Shown here: piece after piece, positions 24,573-33,904 of the stretch
Numbering within the stretch: position 1 is the stretch's first letter
Layout: every line of letters begins with the position of its first letter
Assembly: GCF_000969885.1 (NCBI RefSeq)
Contig: NZ_CP009501.1
Span: 1,922,001-1,986,000, forward strand
DNA from: Methanosarcina thermophila TM-1
Lineage (GTDB): Archaea > Halobacteriota > Methanosarcinia > Methanosarcinales > Methanosarcinaceae
DNA length: 64,000 bases
Reading direction: 5' to 3'
Notes under the pieces: model-generated
The model's database searches: none
What the model saw: only the letters and a program-made list of their open reading frames with translations
What the model was told of the DNA's origin: nothing
Made by a program: the position numbers and the translations under genes

Positions 24573-25859
24573 TTATTTTGCGAGGTTATAGTTCTGGTTG
24601 ACGATCTTGAGGGCACAGAAGTTCCCGCACATAGTACAGGTATCTGAGTCTTCGGGAGCCCTGCTGTCCCTGATTGCTCTTGCATGTTCAGGGTCGAGTG
24701 CAAGGGAATACATCTTTTCCCAGTCAAGTTCCCTTCTGGCTCTGCTCATATCAAGATCCCATTGTCTTGCCCTGTCAGGATACTTTATCATATCACCAAC
24801 GTGGGCTGCAATTCTTGATGTCTTAACACCTGTAATCACGTCTTCAACGTTTGGAAGTGCAAGGTGCTCTGCTGGAGTCACGTAGCAGAGGAAGTCACAG
24901 CCATAAGCTGCGGAAACGGATGCTCCGATTGCAGTTACAATATGGTCGTAGCCTGGAGCAATATCTGTAACAAGAGGACCAAGCATGTAGAATGGCTTGT
25001 GACCGCTCATTTCTTTCATAAGCTTTACATTAGTTGCAATCTGGTCAAGTGGGACGTGACCAGGACCTTCGACAATGACCTGCACACCCTGTTTGTGTGC
25101 CCTTTCAGCCATTTCGGAGTTGATGATGAGTTCCTGGATCTGGGCACGGTCGGTTGCATCGTGGACTGCCCCTGCACGCATTCCGTTGCCTGTAGAAAGG
25201 ACGACTTCGTGTTCCTTGAGGATCTCAACGAGGTAGTCGAAGTTTTCATAAAGCGGGTTTTCCTTTTCGTTGTGCAGCATCCAGGCGCTCATGAAAGCGC
25301 CACCACGGGAACAAAGTCCGCCGTACCTGCCGTGGGCTTTAAGCCTGTCAAGGGTGATGTTGTTGATCCCTGTGTGGATTGCCATGAAGTTGGTTCCGAG
25401 TTTTGCCTGGGCTTCGGTTGCATTGAAAAGCTCGTCTTCAGTCATATGCACAATTGAGCCGTACTTTCTTGCAGCTTCAATGAAAGCCTGATAGAGAGGC
25501 ACTGAACCTACTGAAAGGGAAACGCTGTCAATAACTTTTTTTCTGATTTTAAGGAAGTCCCCGCCTGTACCGAGCTCCATCAGAGTGTCTGCACCTGCGG
25601 CTTCGGCAGCCTGAGCTTTCTTAACTTCCATTTCCTCATCAACAATGTCTGAGGATACGCCTATGGACGCATTGACCTTGGTTCTGAGCCCTTCACCTAT
25701 ACCGCAGATCTTTACCTCCCTGTATGGAGAAGTTGGAATAACGATTCTTCCGGCTGCAACACCGCGGCGGATGAATTCAGGGTCAAGCCCTTCATCCTTT
25801 GCAACAATCTTCATTTCCTCAGTAATAATCCCTTTCTTTGCATCTTCCACGATTGTCAT
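24573..25859 (-). CDS. thiC: phosphomethylpyrimidine synthase ThiC
   Basis: A 428-residue radical SAM enzyme that rearranges aminoimidazole ribotide into the HMP-P pyrimidine of thiamine. The C-terminal cluster motif is CTMCGNFC (CX2CX3C, about residues 410-417), the form found in the shorter archaeal/clostridial Thi[45 protein letters not shown] and [16 protein letters not shown] are family blocks. GAGGTTAATAAT precedes the ATG. No THI-box (TPP) riboswitch was seen in the leader. It is monocistronic, with a hairpin downstream. Confidence 0.96.
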   Translation of the reverse strand: MTIVEDAKKGIITEEMKIVAKDEGLDPEFIRRGVAAGRIVIPTSPYREVKICGIGEGLRTKVNASIGVSSDIVDEEMEVKKAQAAEAAGADTLMELGTGGDFLKIRKKVIDSVSLSVGSVPLYQAFIEAARKYGSIVHMTEDELFNATEAQAKLGTNFMAIHTGINNITLDRLKAHGRYGGLCSRGGAFMSAWMLHNEKENPLYENFDYLVEILKEHEVVLSTGNGMRAGAVHDATDRAQIQELIINSEMAERAHKQGVQVIVEGPGHVPLDQIATNVKLMKEMSGHKPFYMLGPLVTDIAPGYDHIVTAIGASVSAAYGCDFLCYVTPAEHLALPNVEDVITGVKTSRIAAHVGDMIKYPDRARQWDLDMSRARRELDWEKMYSLALDPEHARAIRDSRAPEDSDTCTMCGNFCALKIVNQNYNLAK

Positions 25860-26147
25860 ATTATTAACCTCAAGCTTTCTATAATCTATAAAATTTGGTT
25901 GTAAGATTAAGCTGGAGTTAAGGCAAGGTTGAGTTAGAACATAAAAGGCGTGTAATTATATATAACACTTTTTAAAAAATTAACTTTAACTCTAATCAAG
26001 TTTACTTTACTTATATGCCTATAGGTGTTGAAAAGTATAGGAAATAAAATTAAAATAAATGTTTTATAAATAAAAGCTAAACTTCCTTTGAGTAAAAGGC
26101 AAGTAAAGTTGTTTTGGAGAAAACCGCACATTCAAAATTGCGTGTCT
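25860..26147. other. thiC upstream region
   Basis: About 290 AT-rich bases. AATTATATATAACAC at 25965 and AATTTTATAGA near 25886 (minus strand) are TATA candidates for thiC. A 65-codon frame at 25934-26131 has no ribosome-binding site or recognisable product. Confidence 0.4.
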
Positions 26148-26312
26148 TTACCCTTCAGAATATTCAGGACTTACAGTTAAAATAGCTTCATCCATCTCAA
26201 GCTCGTGCTTTATTCTGATTGCATCTTTCTCCGAAATCCAGTTTACAGTTTTCTCCGAAATCCAGTTTATAGTTCCATCTTCAAAAAGAACGTAGCAAAA
26301 AGAGTAACTTTC
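26148..26312 (-). pseudogene. coding remnant with internal 24-bp duplication
   Basis: On the minus strand one frame reads ...FEDGTINWISEKTVNWISEK... and continues EMDEAILTVSPEYSEG to a TAA at 26148-26150. It has coding character, but a stop (26313-26315) closes it upstream and there is no plausible start, so it looks like the 3' end of a decayed gene. The doubled NWISEK block is a 24-bp tandem duplication (plus-strand copies starting 26227 and 26251). I do not recognise the parent protein. Confidence 0.5.
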
Positions 26313-26433
26313 TTATTTTAATCACAAATAAAGCTCTGGGCAAAGTTCTAAAAAAGTAAAATTTTAAACGCTGCTTTCCTGCGTTTATAAGGTATAGACC
26401 TGATAAACAATGAGCTTGAAGGATAGAGTATTC

Positions 26434-27351
26434 TTATTTTCTCTGTTTATTCATTTCCTTAATTAACTGAAGGGTTTGCCTGTGAAGAGTTAATATGAAA
26501 TCGCTCAAGATTCCAAAGATGAACATCTGAAGACCGAATATGATTAGCAGGGATGTAAGGACAGAAAGGAGGGTATGGGTAATTCCATCTAGCCACTCAA
26601 CTACCACAAAAGTTCCTGTAAACAGGCCTGCCAGAATAAAGATACAGCCTATAATTCCAAAATAAAACATGGGGTTATTCATTTTTGCAAGTCCGTAAAT
26701 AGTAGTCCCAATTCTGAATCCATCTTTTATCGGGTTTAGCTTGGTTGTGCTTTTCTTACTTCTAGGGAGGTAAGTGATAGGAACTTCTTCAACCCTCTGC
26801 TTTTTAAGAACGCATTCCACGGAAATTTCGGTCTCGATCTCGAAACCTGTTTTGTTAAGTTCGAGTTCCCTTATACTCTCGAGCGTAAATGCACGGTAAC
26901 CTGAGAGAATATCTTTTAATTCAACCTCATAAGCAATATCAAAAAACATGTTTATAAGATGGTTGCCCACAAGGTTGAGCTTTGTAAAGGCACCAGGGGA
27001 ATAATTATTCAGCCGGTTGCCTATAACATGGTCAGCTCGGCCTTCCAGAATAGGCTTTAGGAGAGAATGGGCTTCACGTGCAAGGTATGTTCCGTCCCCA
27101 TCAACCATCACGACATAAGGGTTTTCTATAAGCCCGATAGCCTGAATTACTGCCTGCCCTTTGCCTTTTCCGGTCTGCATGACAACTCTTGCACCTTCAG
27201 CCTCTGCAATTTGCCTTGTGCCGTCTTTGCTGCTCCCATCAATTACTAGAATATTGGAAAAGCCTTCCTGCTTGAAATCCTTGATAAGCTGTCCTATTGT
27301 CGCAGCTTCATTCAGGGTAGGAATAAGAATGCAAACATCTGCGCTGTTCAC
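26434..27351 (-). CDS. family 2 glycosyltransferase, AglJ-like (dolichyl-phosphate sugar transfer)
   Basis: A 305-residue GT-A glycosyltransferase with two C-terminal membrane segments (about residues 226-250 and 260-287). Seen: CILIPTLNEAATIGQLI, NILVIDGSSKDGT, the metal-binding VMVDGDGTYL (about 95-104) and SGYRAFTLESIREL. This layout matches dolichyl-phosphate mannosyltransferase-like archaeal enzymes, including AglJ, which adds the first sugar to dolichol phosphate for S-layer N-glycosylation. The sugar cannot be read from the sequence. It stands alone, with no other agl genes in the window. Confidence 0.78.
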   Translation of the reverse strand: MNSADVCILIPTLNEAATIGQLIKDFKQEGFSNILVIDGSSKDGTRQIAEAEGARVVMQTGKGKGQAVIQAIGLIENPYVVMVDGDGTYLAREAHSLLKPILEGRADHVIGNRLNNYSPGAFTKLNLVGNHLINMFFDIAYEVELKDILSGYRAFTLESIRELELNKTGFEIETEISVECVLKKQRVEEVPITYLPRSKKSTTKLNPIKDGFRIGTTIYGLAKMNNPMFYFGIIGCIFILAGLFTGTFVVVEWLDGITHTLLSVLTSLLIIFGLQMFIFGILSDFILTLHRQTLQLIKEMNKQRK

Positions 27352-27467
27352 GTTTCACACATATCCTTTGCCGGCACCTCTACGCATGCCGCAGAATCCG
27401 TTTTATTGTAAAATTATATCAGGCACCTTATTTCCAGAAAAGGGTATATAAAGTATATTGAGGGTTC

Positions 27468-28019
27468 TTACAGAAGTCCCATGTTGTCTAGCTGCTGGCG
27501 GACGACTTCTACGCCTCTCTCGCAATCTTCAGGAGACTTGCCGCCTGTAACTACCAGTTTTCCGGAACTGAAGATAAGCACAACTACTTTGGGCTCATCA
27601 ATTCTGTACACAAGACCTGGGAACTGCTCAGGTTCGTATTCGATATTTTCAAGCCCAAGCCCTATTGCAATTGCATTCAGGTTCAAAATAGTATGCAAGT
27701 CTGCGGAAGCAACGATGTTCTGGACAGTTATCTGGGGGTTCTCAACGGTCTTGATCCCGATACTGTTCAGCTTTTTCGCCATATTGCCTATAACTGTATG
27801 TACATCATCAACGTTTTTTGCCCCTGTACATACAACCTTGCCGGAAGTAAAGACCAGGAATGCAGCTTTAGGATCCGACACCCTGTAAACGAGTCCGGGG
27901 AACTTCTGCTTGTTGTACTCAGCTCCTTCGAACTCGGATTCAATAACATTTAAGTCGAATTCTTCAGCGAGTTTGGTGGATGCAACCACATTTTCGATCT
28001 TGATGCTAGATTCGCTCAT
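27468..28019 (-). CDS. tbp: TATA-box-binding protein
   Basis: A 183-residue general transcription factor made of two direct repeats of about 90 residues: [12 protein letters not shown]...[29 protein letters not shown] and [12 protein letters not shown]...[29 protein letters not shown]. The paired phenylalanines that kink DNA are in FPGLVYR and VLIFSSGK-type positions. It recruits TFB and RNA polymerase. Methanosarcina species may carry several TBPs; this one looks like a standard housekeeping copy. GAGGGTTGACTA lies before the ATG. Three perfect TATA boxes precede it at a 32-bp period, suggesting self-regulation. Confidence 0.97.
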   Translation of the reverse strand: MSESSIKIENVVASTKLAEEFDLNVIESEFEGAEYNKQKFPGLVYRVSDPKAAFLVFTSGKVVCTGAKNVDDVHTVIGNMAKKLNSIGIKTVENPQITVQNIVASADLHTILNLNAIAIGLGLENIEYEPEQFPGLVYRIDEPKVVVLIFSSGKLVVTGGKSPEDCERGVEVVRQQLDNMGLL

Positions 28020-28033
28020 TAGTCAACCCTCAG

Positions 28034-28105
28034 TATATAAAGCAAGAGTAATATCCTCTAACCAGTATATAAAGCTATAGTTAAATACCTCGCATAGTAT
28101 ATAAA
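28034..28105 (-). promoter_or_regulatory. triple TATA-box array upstream of tbp
   Basis: TTTATATA (minus strand) occurs at 28034-28041, 28066-28073 and 28098-28105, exactly 32 bp apart, with conserved flanks (CAGTATATAAAGC on the plus strand for the first two). With the usual 24-26-base spacing, the middle box would start transcripts near 28043 and the distal one near 28075. The proximal box would start inside the gene, so it cannot make the full mRNA and may act as a TBP-occupied roadblock. Confidence 0.7.
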
Positions 28106-28212
28106 TGCTTATATATAGAATATAAATGCGACAGAAAAACTTAAATTCAGAACGCACATGTTTAGAAATAAATTACGAAAGATAAAATGGTTAGAATCCA
28201 TTTTCCAGCACG

Positions 28213-29328
28213 TCAGTTATCAAACTTTTTAAGACCTTCAAGAATAGAATCATATTTTGCACTGACTCTCTGGAGTAGATCACCCTCAACACTGCGGTGG
28301 GTAGGAATCAGAATCTGAGCTCCTTTTTCAATTTTAACCCCACTTTTTGAAACCCCATAATCAGGAGCAATAAGAATTCCATCTGCGGAAATTCCGAGGG
28401 AGAGATCATTTACGATTCTTGAAACCATCTTAGTTGCCGGTTTTACCTTTTTCTTGATAAGGACAGCAGAAGAAACGTATCTTTCCCTGGTTTCTCGAAT
28501 TTTCTTAATATTATTTTCGACAGTTTTGAGATCCACTTCATCCGGAAGTTCTTCTACAAGTAGATTAAGTGCATCTATAAGGTCTTCAAAGGTTGTTGAA
28601 TGCACCTCAAGGATTTTTCCGTCACAATACTGCCGTACAGTATCGGAATAACCTGCCGAGATCACAACCACGTCGGCTTCAAGTAAGTGAGAAATTTCCT
28701 CCTTTGAAGGTGAATAAGCATTGGTTACGAAGTATTCCTTGATTCCACACATATCCATGAGAGACTCATACATTGGAGTCACGATAATAGTCTTCTTCCC
28801 TATCCAGTGGCTGATTTCACTTTGTCCTCCCTGGGATCTCAAAAGTTCAAGGATTTTCTCTCTTATGGCCTTTGGGTCATTTCTTTTGAGCCCGAAATAG
28901 TCGGCAAAAAGAGGAGTTGTTGAAAGCTGTCTGCTTCTCCCACAGGGCACAGACTTCACAAAGCCTCGCTCTATAAGATCCTTTATATGGTCATAAGCTA
29001 CGCTTCCTCTCATGGCAATGAGGTCTGACTGGAGCAGGGGCTGATGATAGGCAATCATTGAAAGAGTGCGGAGTTTGGGGGCTGAAAGCTCCTTTGGGGC
29101 GATTTCTCGCATGAGTTCGGAATATTCGGGCTTGACCTGCATGACATAACGCTCCCCAAGATCAAGGATTTCGATTCCGGATCTGCGGGAAGAATATGCT
29201 TCTATCAGCTCTTTCACTGCCGATAGAACAGTTTTTTTTGGTTTCCCTGCAATTTTAGCAAGCTTTTCGAGGCTTACTGCCCTGCCAGCAACAAAAAGTG
29301 CGGCTTCGATAATCTCAAGCTCACTCAT
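28213..29328 (-). CDS. scpB: segregation and condensation protein ScpB with long C-terminal extension
   Basis: A 371-residue protein. Residues 1-165 are the two winged helices of ScpB/MukE-like kite proteins (EIIEAALFVAGRAVSLEKLA, LRTLSMIAYHQPLLQSDL, RGSVAYDHIKDLIERGFV, TTPLFADYFGL). Bacterial ScpB ends soon after; here about 200 further residues follow (from KAIREKILELL), including ADVVVISAGYSDTVRQYC and GILIAPDYGVSKSGVK, which I cannot assign to a family. The ATG at 29328 follows GTGAG; a GTG nine bases earlier is less likely. It is the last gene of the minus-strand condensin operon, 74 bases after scpA. Confidence 0.85.
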   Translation of the reverse strand: MSELEIIEAALFVAGRAVSLEKLAKIAGKPKKTVLSAVKELIEAYSSRRSGIEILDLGERYVMQVKPEYSELMREIAPKELSAPKLRTLSMIAYHQPLLQSDLIAMRGSVAYDHIKDLIERGFVKSVPCGRSRQLSTTPLFADYFGLKRNDPKAIREKILELLRSQGGQSEISHWIGKKTIIVTPMYESLMDMCGIKEYFVTNAYSPSKEEISHLLEADVVVISAGYSDTVRQYCDGKILEVHSTTFEDLIDALNLLVEELPDEVDLKTVENNIKKIRETRERYVSSAVLIKKKVKPATKMVSRIVNDLSLGISADGILIAPDYGVSKSGVKIEKGAQILIPTHRSVEGDLLQRVSAKYDSILEGLKKFDN

Positions 29329-29402
29329 AAATCTCACTTCCAGAAAGAATAAAAGTATTCTTCAATCAGTTAATAGGTATCCGGTACCAGCAAACCTTTA
29401 GT

Positions 29403-30332
29403 TTAAGGTTTCGAAAGTTCAGCTTTTGATTTTAACCTCATCTCGTGGAAAAGAGATGGGTTAGCTTCCGTGGAAAATCCAGACTCTTCTCCAGGATAGA
29501 TATATAATTCCTCAAAAAGTTCGTCCTGAAAAAGCCAGATCTTCCTGTTTGAAGCAAGGAAGAGAAGGGAAAGATAATCCATAACCTTGTCATCACTTGA
29601 TTCAATGAGACTGGAGAACTCTACTACAGACTGCTTTGTAAATAGCTCTGAGAGCTTTGACCATATAATAGCCAGCCGTGAATTAATGGCTTCTTCGTGA
29701 GCAATCCCCAGAACGTCCCCGGTAGTAAGCTGGGGATGAGGATCGGGTTCTTCTGAGCCCTTGCTGGCTTTTTTCTCTTTTTTTCTGGAAAGATTTCTTT
29801 CGGCTTTTTTGAGTTCAAGAATCAATTCATTGAGTGTTACTGGCCTTGTGGAAATCCGGCGGACAGGAAGCTTAGGAACGGGAAACTCCTCAGGTTCAGG
29901 AAAATCGGGATCGTCAGGGAAATCCGGTTCAAACGTATCGACCTCTTCCGTATCTACCTCGAGGATATTCGAAGATTTCATACGCAGGAGAATTGCAGAA
30001 TAAAGAAGCGTCCTTGAGGAGATTCTCAGATCCATCTGTTTGAGCTCTTCCACTCTTCTCAGAAAACTGTCAGTAAGCTGTACGATATCTATATCCCAGG
30101 GATCGATCTTTCCGTCCCGTGCGAGTTCAACAAGTATACCCAGAGGCTCGTAAGTCTCAAATTCTGAAATATCAAGGAGATTCCAATCAATTCCAAGGCA
30201 AGAAAGAGTGGTTGGCAGCCCATAAGTTTCAGGATTTGCAAAAAGAGAGTTGTTTTCGGATTCATGAGTCGTATGAGCCTGAAGCCGCGGAACTTCAAGC
30301 GCTGCTCCCCCGTTATCCATAAGTTCAGCCAT
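29403..30332 (-). CDS. scpA: segregation and condensation protein ScpA (kleisin)
   Basis: A 309-residue kleisin that bridges the SMC heads. The N-terminal kleisin helix region reads EPLGILVELARDGKIDPWDIDIVQLTDSFL (about residues 63-92), followed by SSRTLLYSAILLRMKSS; an acidic/Pro-rich linker (about 125-155) leads to the C-terminal winged helix that binds the other SMC head (about 215-290, VVEFSSLIESSDDKVMDYLSLLFLA). About 60 extra residues precede the kleisin core. The start codon overlaps the end of smc by 8 bases, so the two are translationally coupled. Confidence 0.9.
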   Translation of the reverse strand: MAELMDNGGAALEVPRLQAHTTHESENNSLFANPETYGLPTTLSCLGIDWNLLDISEFETYEPLGILVELARDGKIDPWDIDIVQLTDSFLRRVEELKQMDLRISSRTLLYSAILLRMKSSNILEVDTEEVDTFEPDFPDDPDFPEPEEFPVPKLPVRRISTRPVTLNELILELKKAERNLSRKKEKKASKGSEEPDPHPQLTTGDVLGIAHEEAINSRLAIIWSKLSELFTKQSVVEFSSLIESSDDKVMDYLSLLFLASNRKIWLFQDELFEELYIYPGEESGFSTEANPSLFHEMRLKSKAELSKP

Positions 30333-33300
30333 TGAGCTTCACTCCGGTAATGCTCGTAAGATTATTTTCCTGCATCGTAACCCCTATTGTCCTTGACGCA
30401 GCCTGAATCATCGGTTTTCTTAAAGATACAACAATAAACTGGACTTTCGATCCTGAGGCTTTTACACGCCTTGAAACCCTTTCAACATTCCAGCCGTCCA
30501 GAAACATATCAATCTCATCAAAAGCATAGAAAGGAGCAGGACGGTATTGCTGGATGGCGAAAATGAAGGCAAGGGCGGTAAGGCTTTTTTCTCCTCCAGA
30601 CATGGCTTCGATCCGCTGGAGGGGTTTTTCCTTTGGTTGAGCCCGGAGAGTCATCCCTCCTGCAAAAGGGTCATCAGGATTTTCAAGTATAAGCTCGCCC
30701 ATGCCGTCGGAGAGTTCATGAAAAATTTCTTTGAAATTGGCATTTATGCTTGTATAAGCATCCATAAACGCGTCCCGTTTTAACTTCTCATACTGGTCAA
30801 TGCGCTCAAGAAGCTGCTCTCGTTCAGTAAAGAGAGTGTCACGCTTTCCCTGCAAATCCGAAAGCCTGAGTTCTACTTCATTATACTCATCAATCGCCCT
30901 CATGTTCACGGGCTCAAGCTGCCTGAGAGCCTCATCGATTGCCTGAATCCGCATGTAAACGGTTTCGTAATTCGGAACCTCATCAGTTTCCTCTATGCCT
31001 CTTTTCAGGATTTCTTCAACTAATTGCTTTTCCTGGTCAAAGAGGGCATTTCTCGTAGCTGTGAGCGTAAGCACCTGCTGCTTTACCTTCTCAAGGGTAG
31101 TTGAAGCAGTACTCACCCTGCGTTTGACGGCACTGTGTTCAGCCTGAACGCTTTCCCGCTCTTTCTGGAGCCCTATTAGCTCGTTCGAGAGTTCAAGCTC
31201 TCTGGCTTTCTTTTCCTCAAGTTTTTTCTCAAATTCTTTTATTTTTATCTTCAGGGAGTTAATTTTCTCCAGTCTTGAAGCTTTCTTTTCATCAAGTTCC
31301 CGGATAAGTTCCTTCGCTTCAGCAATCTTCTGTTCAGCATACTCTTTTTCAAGTTGCAGTGCGTTAAGGGTAGCCTCAGTATCCCGAATTCTGCCCTCAA
31401 GCCGGCGGATTTCCTCATCAACAAACCCGATTTTTTTATTGATTTCAGGCAGGGGAGAATCAGCAAGTTTTGCTTCAAGCTCTGAAATCTGAGCCTCAAA
31501 TTCTGATACAGCTTTTTCCTTCTCTGCTTTTTCCGCAATCACTCTGTCCATTTCAGCCTTGAGTTCTGCCCTGGCCTCCTCAATTGCTTTGAGGTCAGCC
31601 TGCTTGGCTTCAAGAAGTTCAGCAAGTTTTGCCTCCCTGCCTGCAATCTCCTCAAGCTGCTGCTCCTTGCGTGAAATCATAGCCTCACAGTCCCGGATTT
31701 TCCGGTTTAACTCAAAAAGGTGACTTTCAATGCTGTCCTGTTTACTTATAGCTGCATTCCGGCTTGCATCCAGGGATCGGATCTCCTCTGCAAGTTCAAG
31801 GAGCTTATCTTTTTCCGCAGCAGCAAAGGAAATTCCCGACTTAGAGGAAATTGACCCTCCTACCATTGCTCCACTTTTTTCCAGAAGTTCGCCTTCAAGG
31901 GTGACCATTCTCACCTTTCCAATAAGGCGGCGAGCACTCTCAAGGTTTTCCATAACAAGTGTATCCTGGAAAACATACCAGAAAGCAGGCTCAAAAAGGG
32001 GATCGAATTCAATAAGGTCAATTGCATACCCTATTACCCCACTTTCATAACTCAGGTCTTCAAGCCGTCGGGATTCTCTCATCTTGTTGAGGGGAAGGAA
32101 AGTAGCCCGTCCTCCTTTTCTGCGCTTCAGGTACTCGATTGCTTCGGCTGCATCAGCGTCCGTATCCACAACAATTGCCTGCATCCGATTTCCTGCAGCA
32201 ATCTCAAGGGCTGTTGAGTACTGCCTGTCAACTTTTCCAAGCTGGGCAATGGTTCCATGAATTCCGAGAAGCTCCTTCTGCCTTGCAGCCCCTATTACCA
32301 TCTCTACAGCCCTTGAATAACCACCTCCCTGTTCTGAGGCTCTCACTCTTGCTTCCGTGATTGTGTACTCCTGCTGAAGGTTATGAAGCCTGTTTTCAAG
32401 TTTCCTGATATCTTCTTTTATCCTGAAATGGCTGCTTTCAATATCATCCCGGTCAAGAATAAGGGATTCCAGACTTTCAGAAAGCTTTTCAAGCTCATAC
32501 TTTACAGAAAGCGTGTCACTGTCAGATGAAGCAACTGCAGCTTCAGCATCCTGGATCTGGTTTTCGATCTCCCGGATTTCCGAAGATTTTCTTCTGAGGG
32601 AATCAAGGAGCCGATCCTCAGTTCGGATAAGCTCATTTTTCTCGTTTTTTGCATCCTCAAGGTTCTTCCTGGCTGCCATGAGCTCATCCCGTGTAGCAGC
32701 GAACTTTGCGTCAATATCCGCGATCCTGCTATGAAGCAGCATACGTTCGGTTTTGCGCTCGGAAAGTTCTGAGGAGATACTGTCTTTTCTCAGGATCTCT
32801 GCTTCGATTTTTTCCTCAAGTTCCCTGACCTTGCCCTTGGTGGAATCGATTTCTACAAAAGCTTTCCTGCGTCTTGAGTCCATTTCCTCAAGTTCGGACT
32901 CAGAAAACTCGATACTATCTACACAGCGTGAGATCTCTCCCTTTATCTCCTCAATTTCTCTCTTAACCTGAAGTTGCTCATCTTCTCCTTTTTTCTGGAT
33001 TTCAAGGGAAAGTTTTTCCAGGGTTTCCTCAAGAGCCTGAAGTTCCTGCACTCTCTCGTTCAGGACGAGCTGGACTTTCTCAAGATGCTCTTCTTTGCCT
33101 GCAAGTTCCTTATCTACATTGCGCAGTTCAGCCCTTGCATCCTTGAGCTTGGAAAGCAGGACATATCCCTCAAATTTGGTCTTCTCAGCCTTAAGAGCCT
33201 GGTATTTTAATGCCTGATCACGCTCCCCAGCCAGTTTTCCTAATTGGGCGCGTACTTCTTCAAGGATTATATCCACACGTTCAATTTGCTGCCTTACAAA

Positions 33301-33852
33301 CTCAAGTTCCTCAAGTGCCTTTTGCTTACGTTCGTCAAATTCTGCGACACCTGCGATTTCATCGACAATTTTTCTTCTTTCTACAGGAGTCATGGAGATA
33401 ATTTGAGTTACATCTCCCTGCATGACCACATTGTACCCTTCAGGCGTTATTCCTGCTTTAGCAAGCTGGGAATGGAGTTCTCCAAGGCTTACGGCTTTTC
33501 CATTGAAGTAAAAATAGCTGTAATATCCGCTTTTTGTTCGACGGACTTTTCGTGAGATTTCAATCTCATCAAGGTCCAGAGGTAACTTGCGGTCAGAATT
33601 GTCAAAACGAATTGTAACCTGGGCAAAATCAGGCTTTTTCGCCGCATCACCATTGTAAATCAGATCAGTCAGCCTTTCAGCCCGAAGAGTCCTTGAACTG
33701 GTAAGCCCGAGTGCAAAGAGAATTCCATCTATTATGTTAGACTTTCCACTTCCGTTAGGACCGGAAATCGTGGTAAAGTCATTATAAAAGGGGATCTTTA
33801 CTTTTTTTCCGAAGGACTTAAAGTTAACAAATTCAATCTCTTTTATATACAC
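30325..33852 (-). CDS. smc: chromosome segregation ATPase SMC
   Basis: A 1175-residue SMC protein of standard length. Walker A GPNGSGKSNIIDGI (about residues 32-45); two long coiled coils (about 165-500 and 670-1010) around a hinge (about 510-660, GYSRAVEMVIGAARQ to VGGSISSKSGISF); the ABC signature MSGGEKSLTALAF (about 1078-1090) and Walker B FYAFDEIDMFLD. SMC dimers extrude DNA loops to compact and separate chromosomes. It is the second gene of the operon unknown coiled-coil gene-smc-scpA-scpB, 52 bases downstream of the first. Confidence 0.97.
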   Translation of the reverse strand: MYIKEIEFVNFKSFGKKVKIPFYNDFTTISGPNGSGKSNIIDGILFALGLTSSRTLRAERLTDLIYNGDAAKKPDFAQVTIRFDNSDRKLPLDLDEIEISRKVRRTKSGYYSYFYFNGKAVSLGELHSQLAKAGITPEGYNVVMQGDVTQIISMTPVERRKIVDEIAGVAEFDERKQKALEELEFVRQQIERVDIILEEVRAQLGKLAGERDQALKYQALKAEKTKFEGYVLLSKLKDARAELRNVDKELAGKEEHLEKVQLVLNERVQELQALEETLEKLSLEIQKKGEDEQLQVKREIEEIKGEISRCVDSIEFSESELEEMDSRRRKAFVEIDSTKGKVRELEEKIEAEILRKDSISSELSERKTERMLLHSRIADIDAKFAATRDELMAARKNLEDAKNEKNELIRTEDRLLDSLRRKSSEIREIENQIQDAEAAVASSDSDTLSVKYELEKLSESLESLILDRDDIESSHFRIKEDIRKLENRLHNLQQEYTITEARVRASEQGGGYSRAVEMVIGAARQKELLGIHGTIAQLGKVDRQYSTALEIAAGNRMQAIVVDTDADAAEAIEYLKRRKGGRATFLPLNKMRESRRLEDLSYESGVIGYAIDLIEFDPLFEPAFWYVFQDTLVMENLESARRLIGKVRMVTLEGELLEKSGAMVGGSISSKSGISFAAAEKDKLLELAEEIRSLDASRNAAISKQDSIESHLFELNRKIRDCEAMISRKEQQLEEIAGREAKLAELLEAKQADLKAIEEARAELKAEMDRVIAEKAEKEKAVSEFEAQISELEAKLADSPLPEINKKIGFVDEEIRRLEGRIRDTEATLNALQLEKEYAEQKIAEAKELIRELDEKKASRLEKINSLKIKIKEFEKKLEEKKARELELSNELIGLQKERESVQAEHSAVKRRVSTASTTLEKVKQQVLTLTATRNALFDQEKQLVEEILKRGIEETDEVPNYETVYMRIQAIDEALRQLEPVNMRAIDEYNEVELRLSDLQGKRDTLFTEREQLLERIDQYEKLKRDAFMDAYTSINANFKEIFHELSDGMGELILENPDDPFAGGMTLRAQPKEKPLQRIEAMSGGEKSLTALAFIFAIQQYRPAPFYAFDEIDMFLDGWNVERVSRRVKASGSKVQFIVVSLRKPMIQAASRTIGVTMQENNLTSITGVKLNG

Positions 33853-33904
33853 AGAATGCCTCTGTAGTTTTACGTTTTTGAGAAAGTTTCTGTTCTTTTA
33901 AGCC

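Noticed and set aside
24573-26147. TPP riboswitch before thiC
   Set aside because: The leader is AT-rich and lacks the conserved THI-box core segments.
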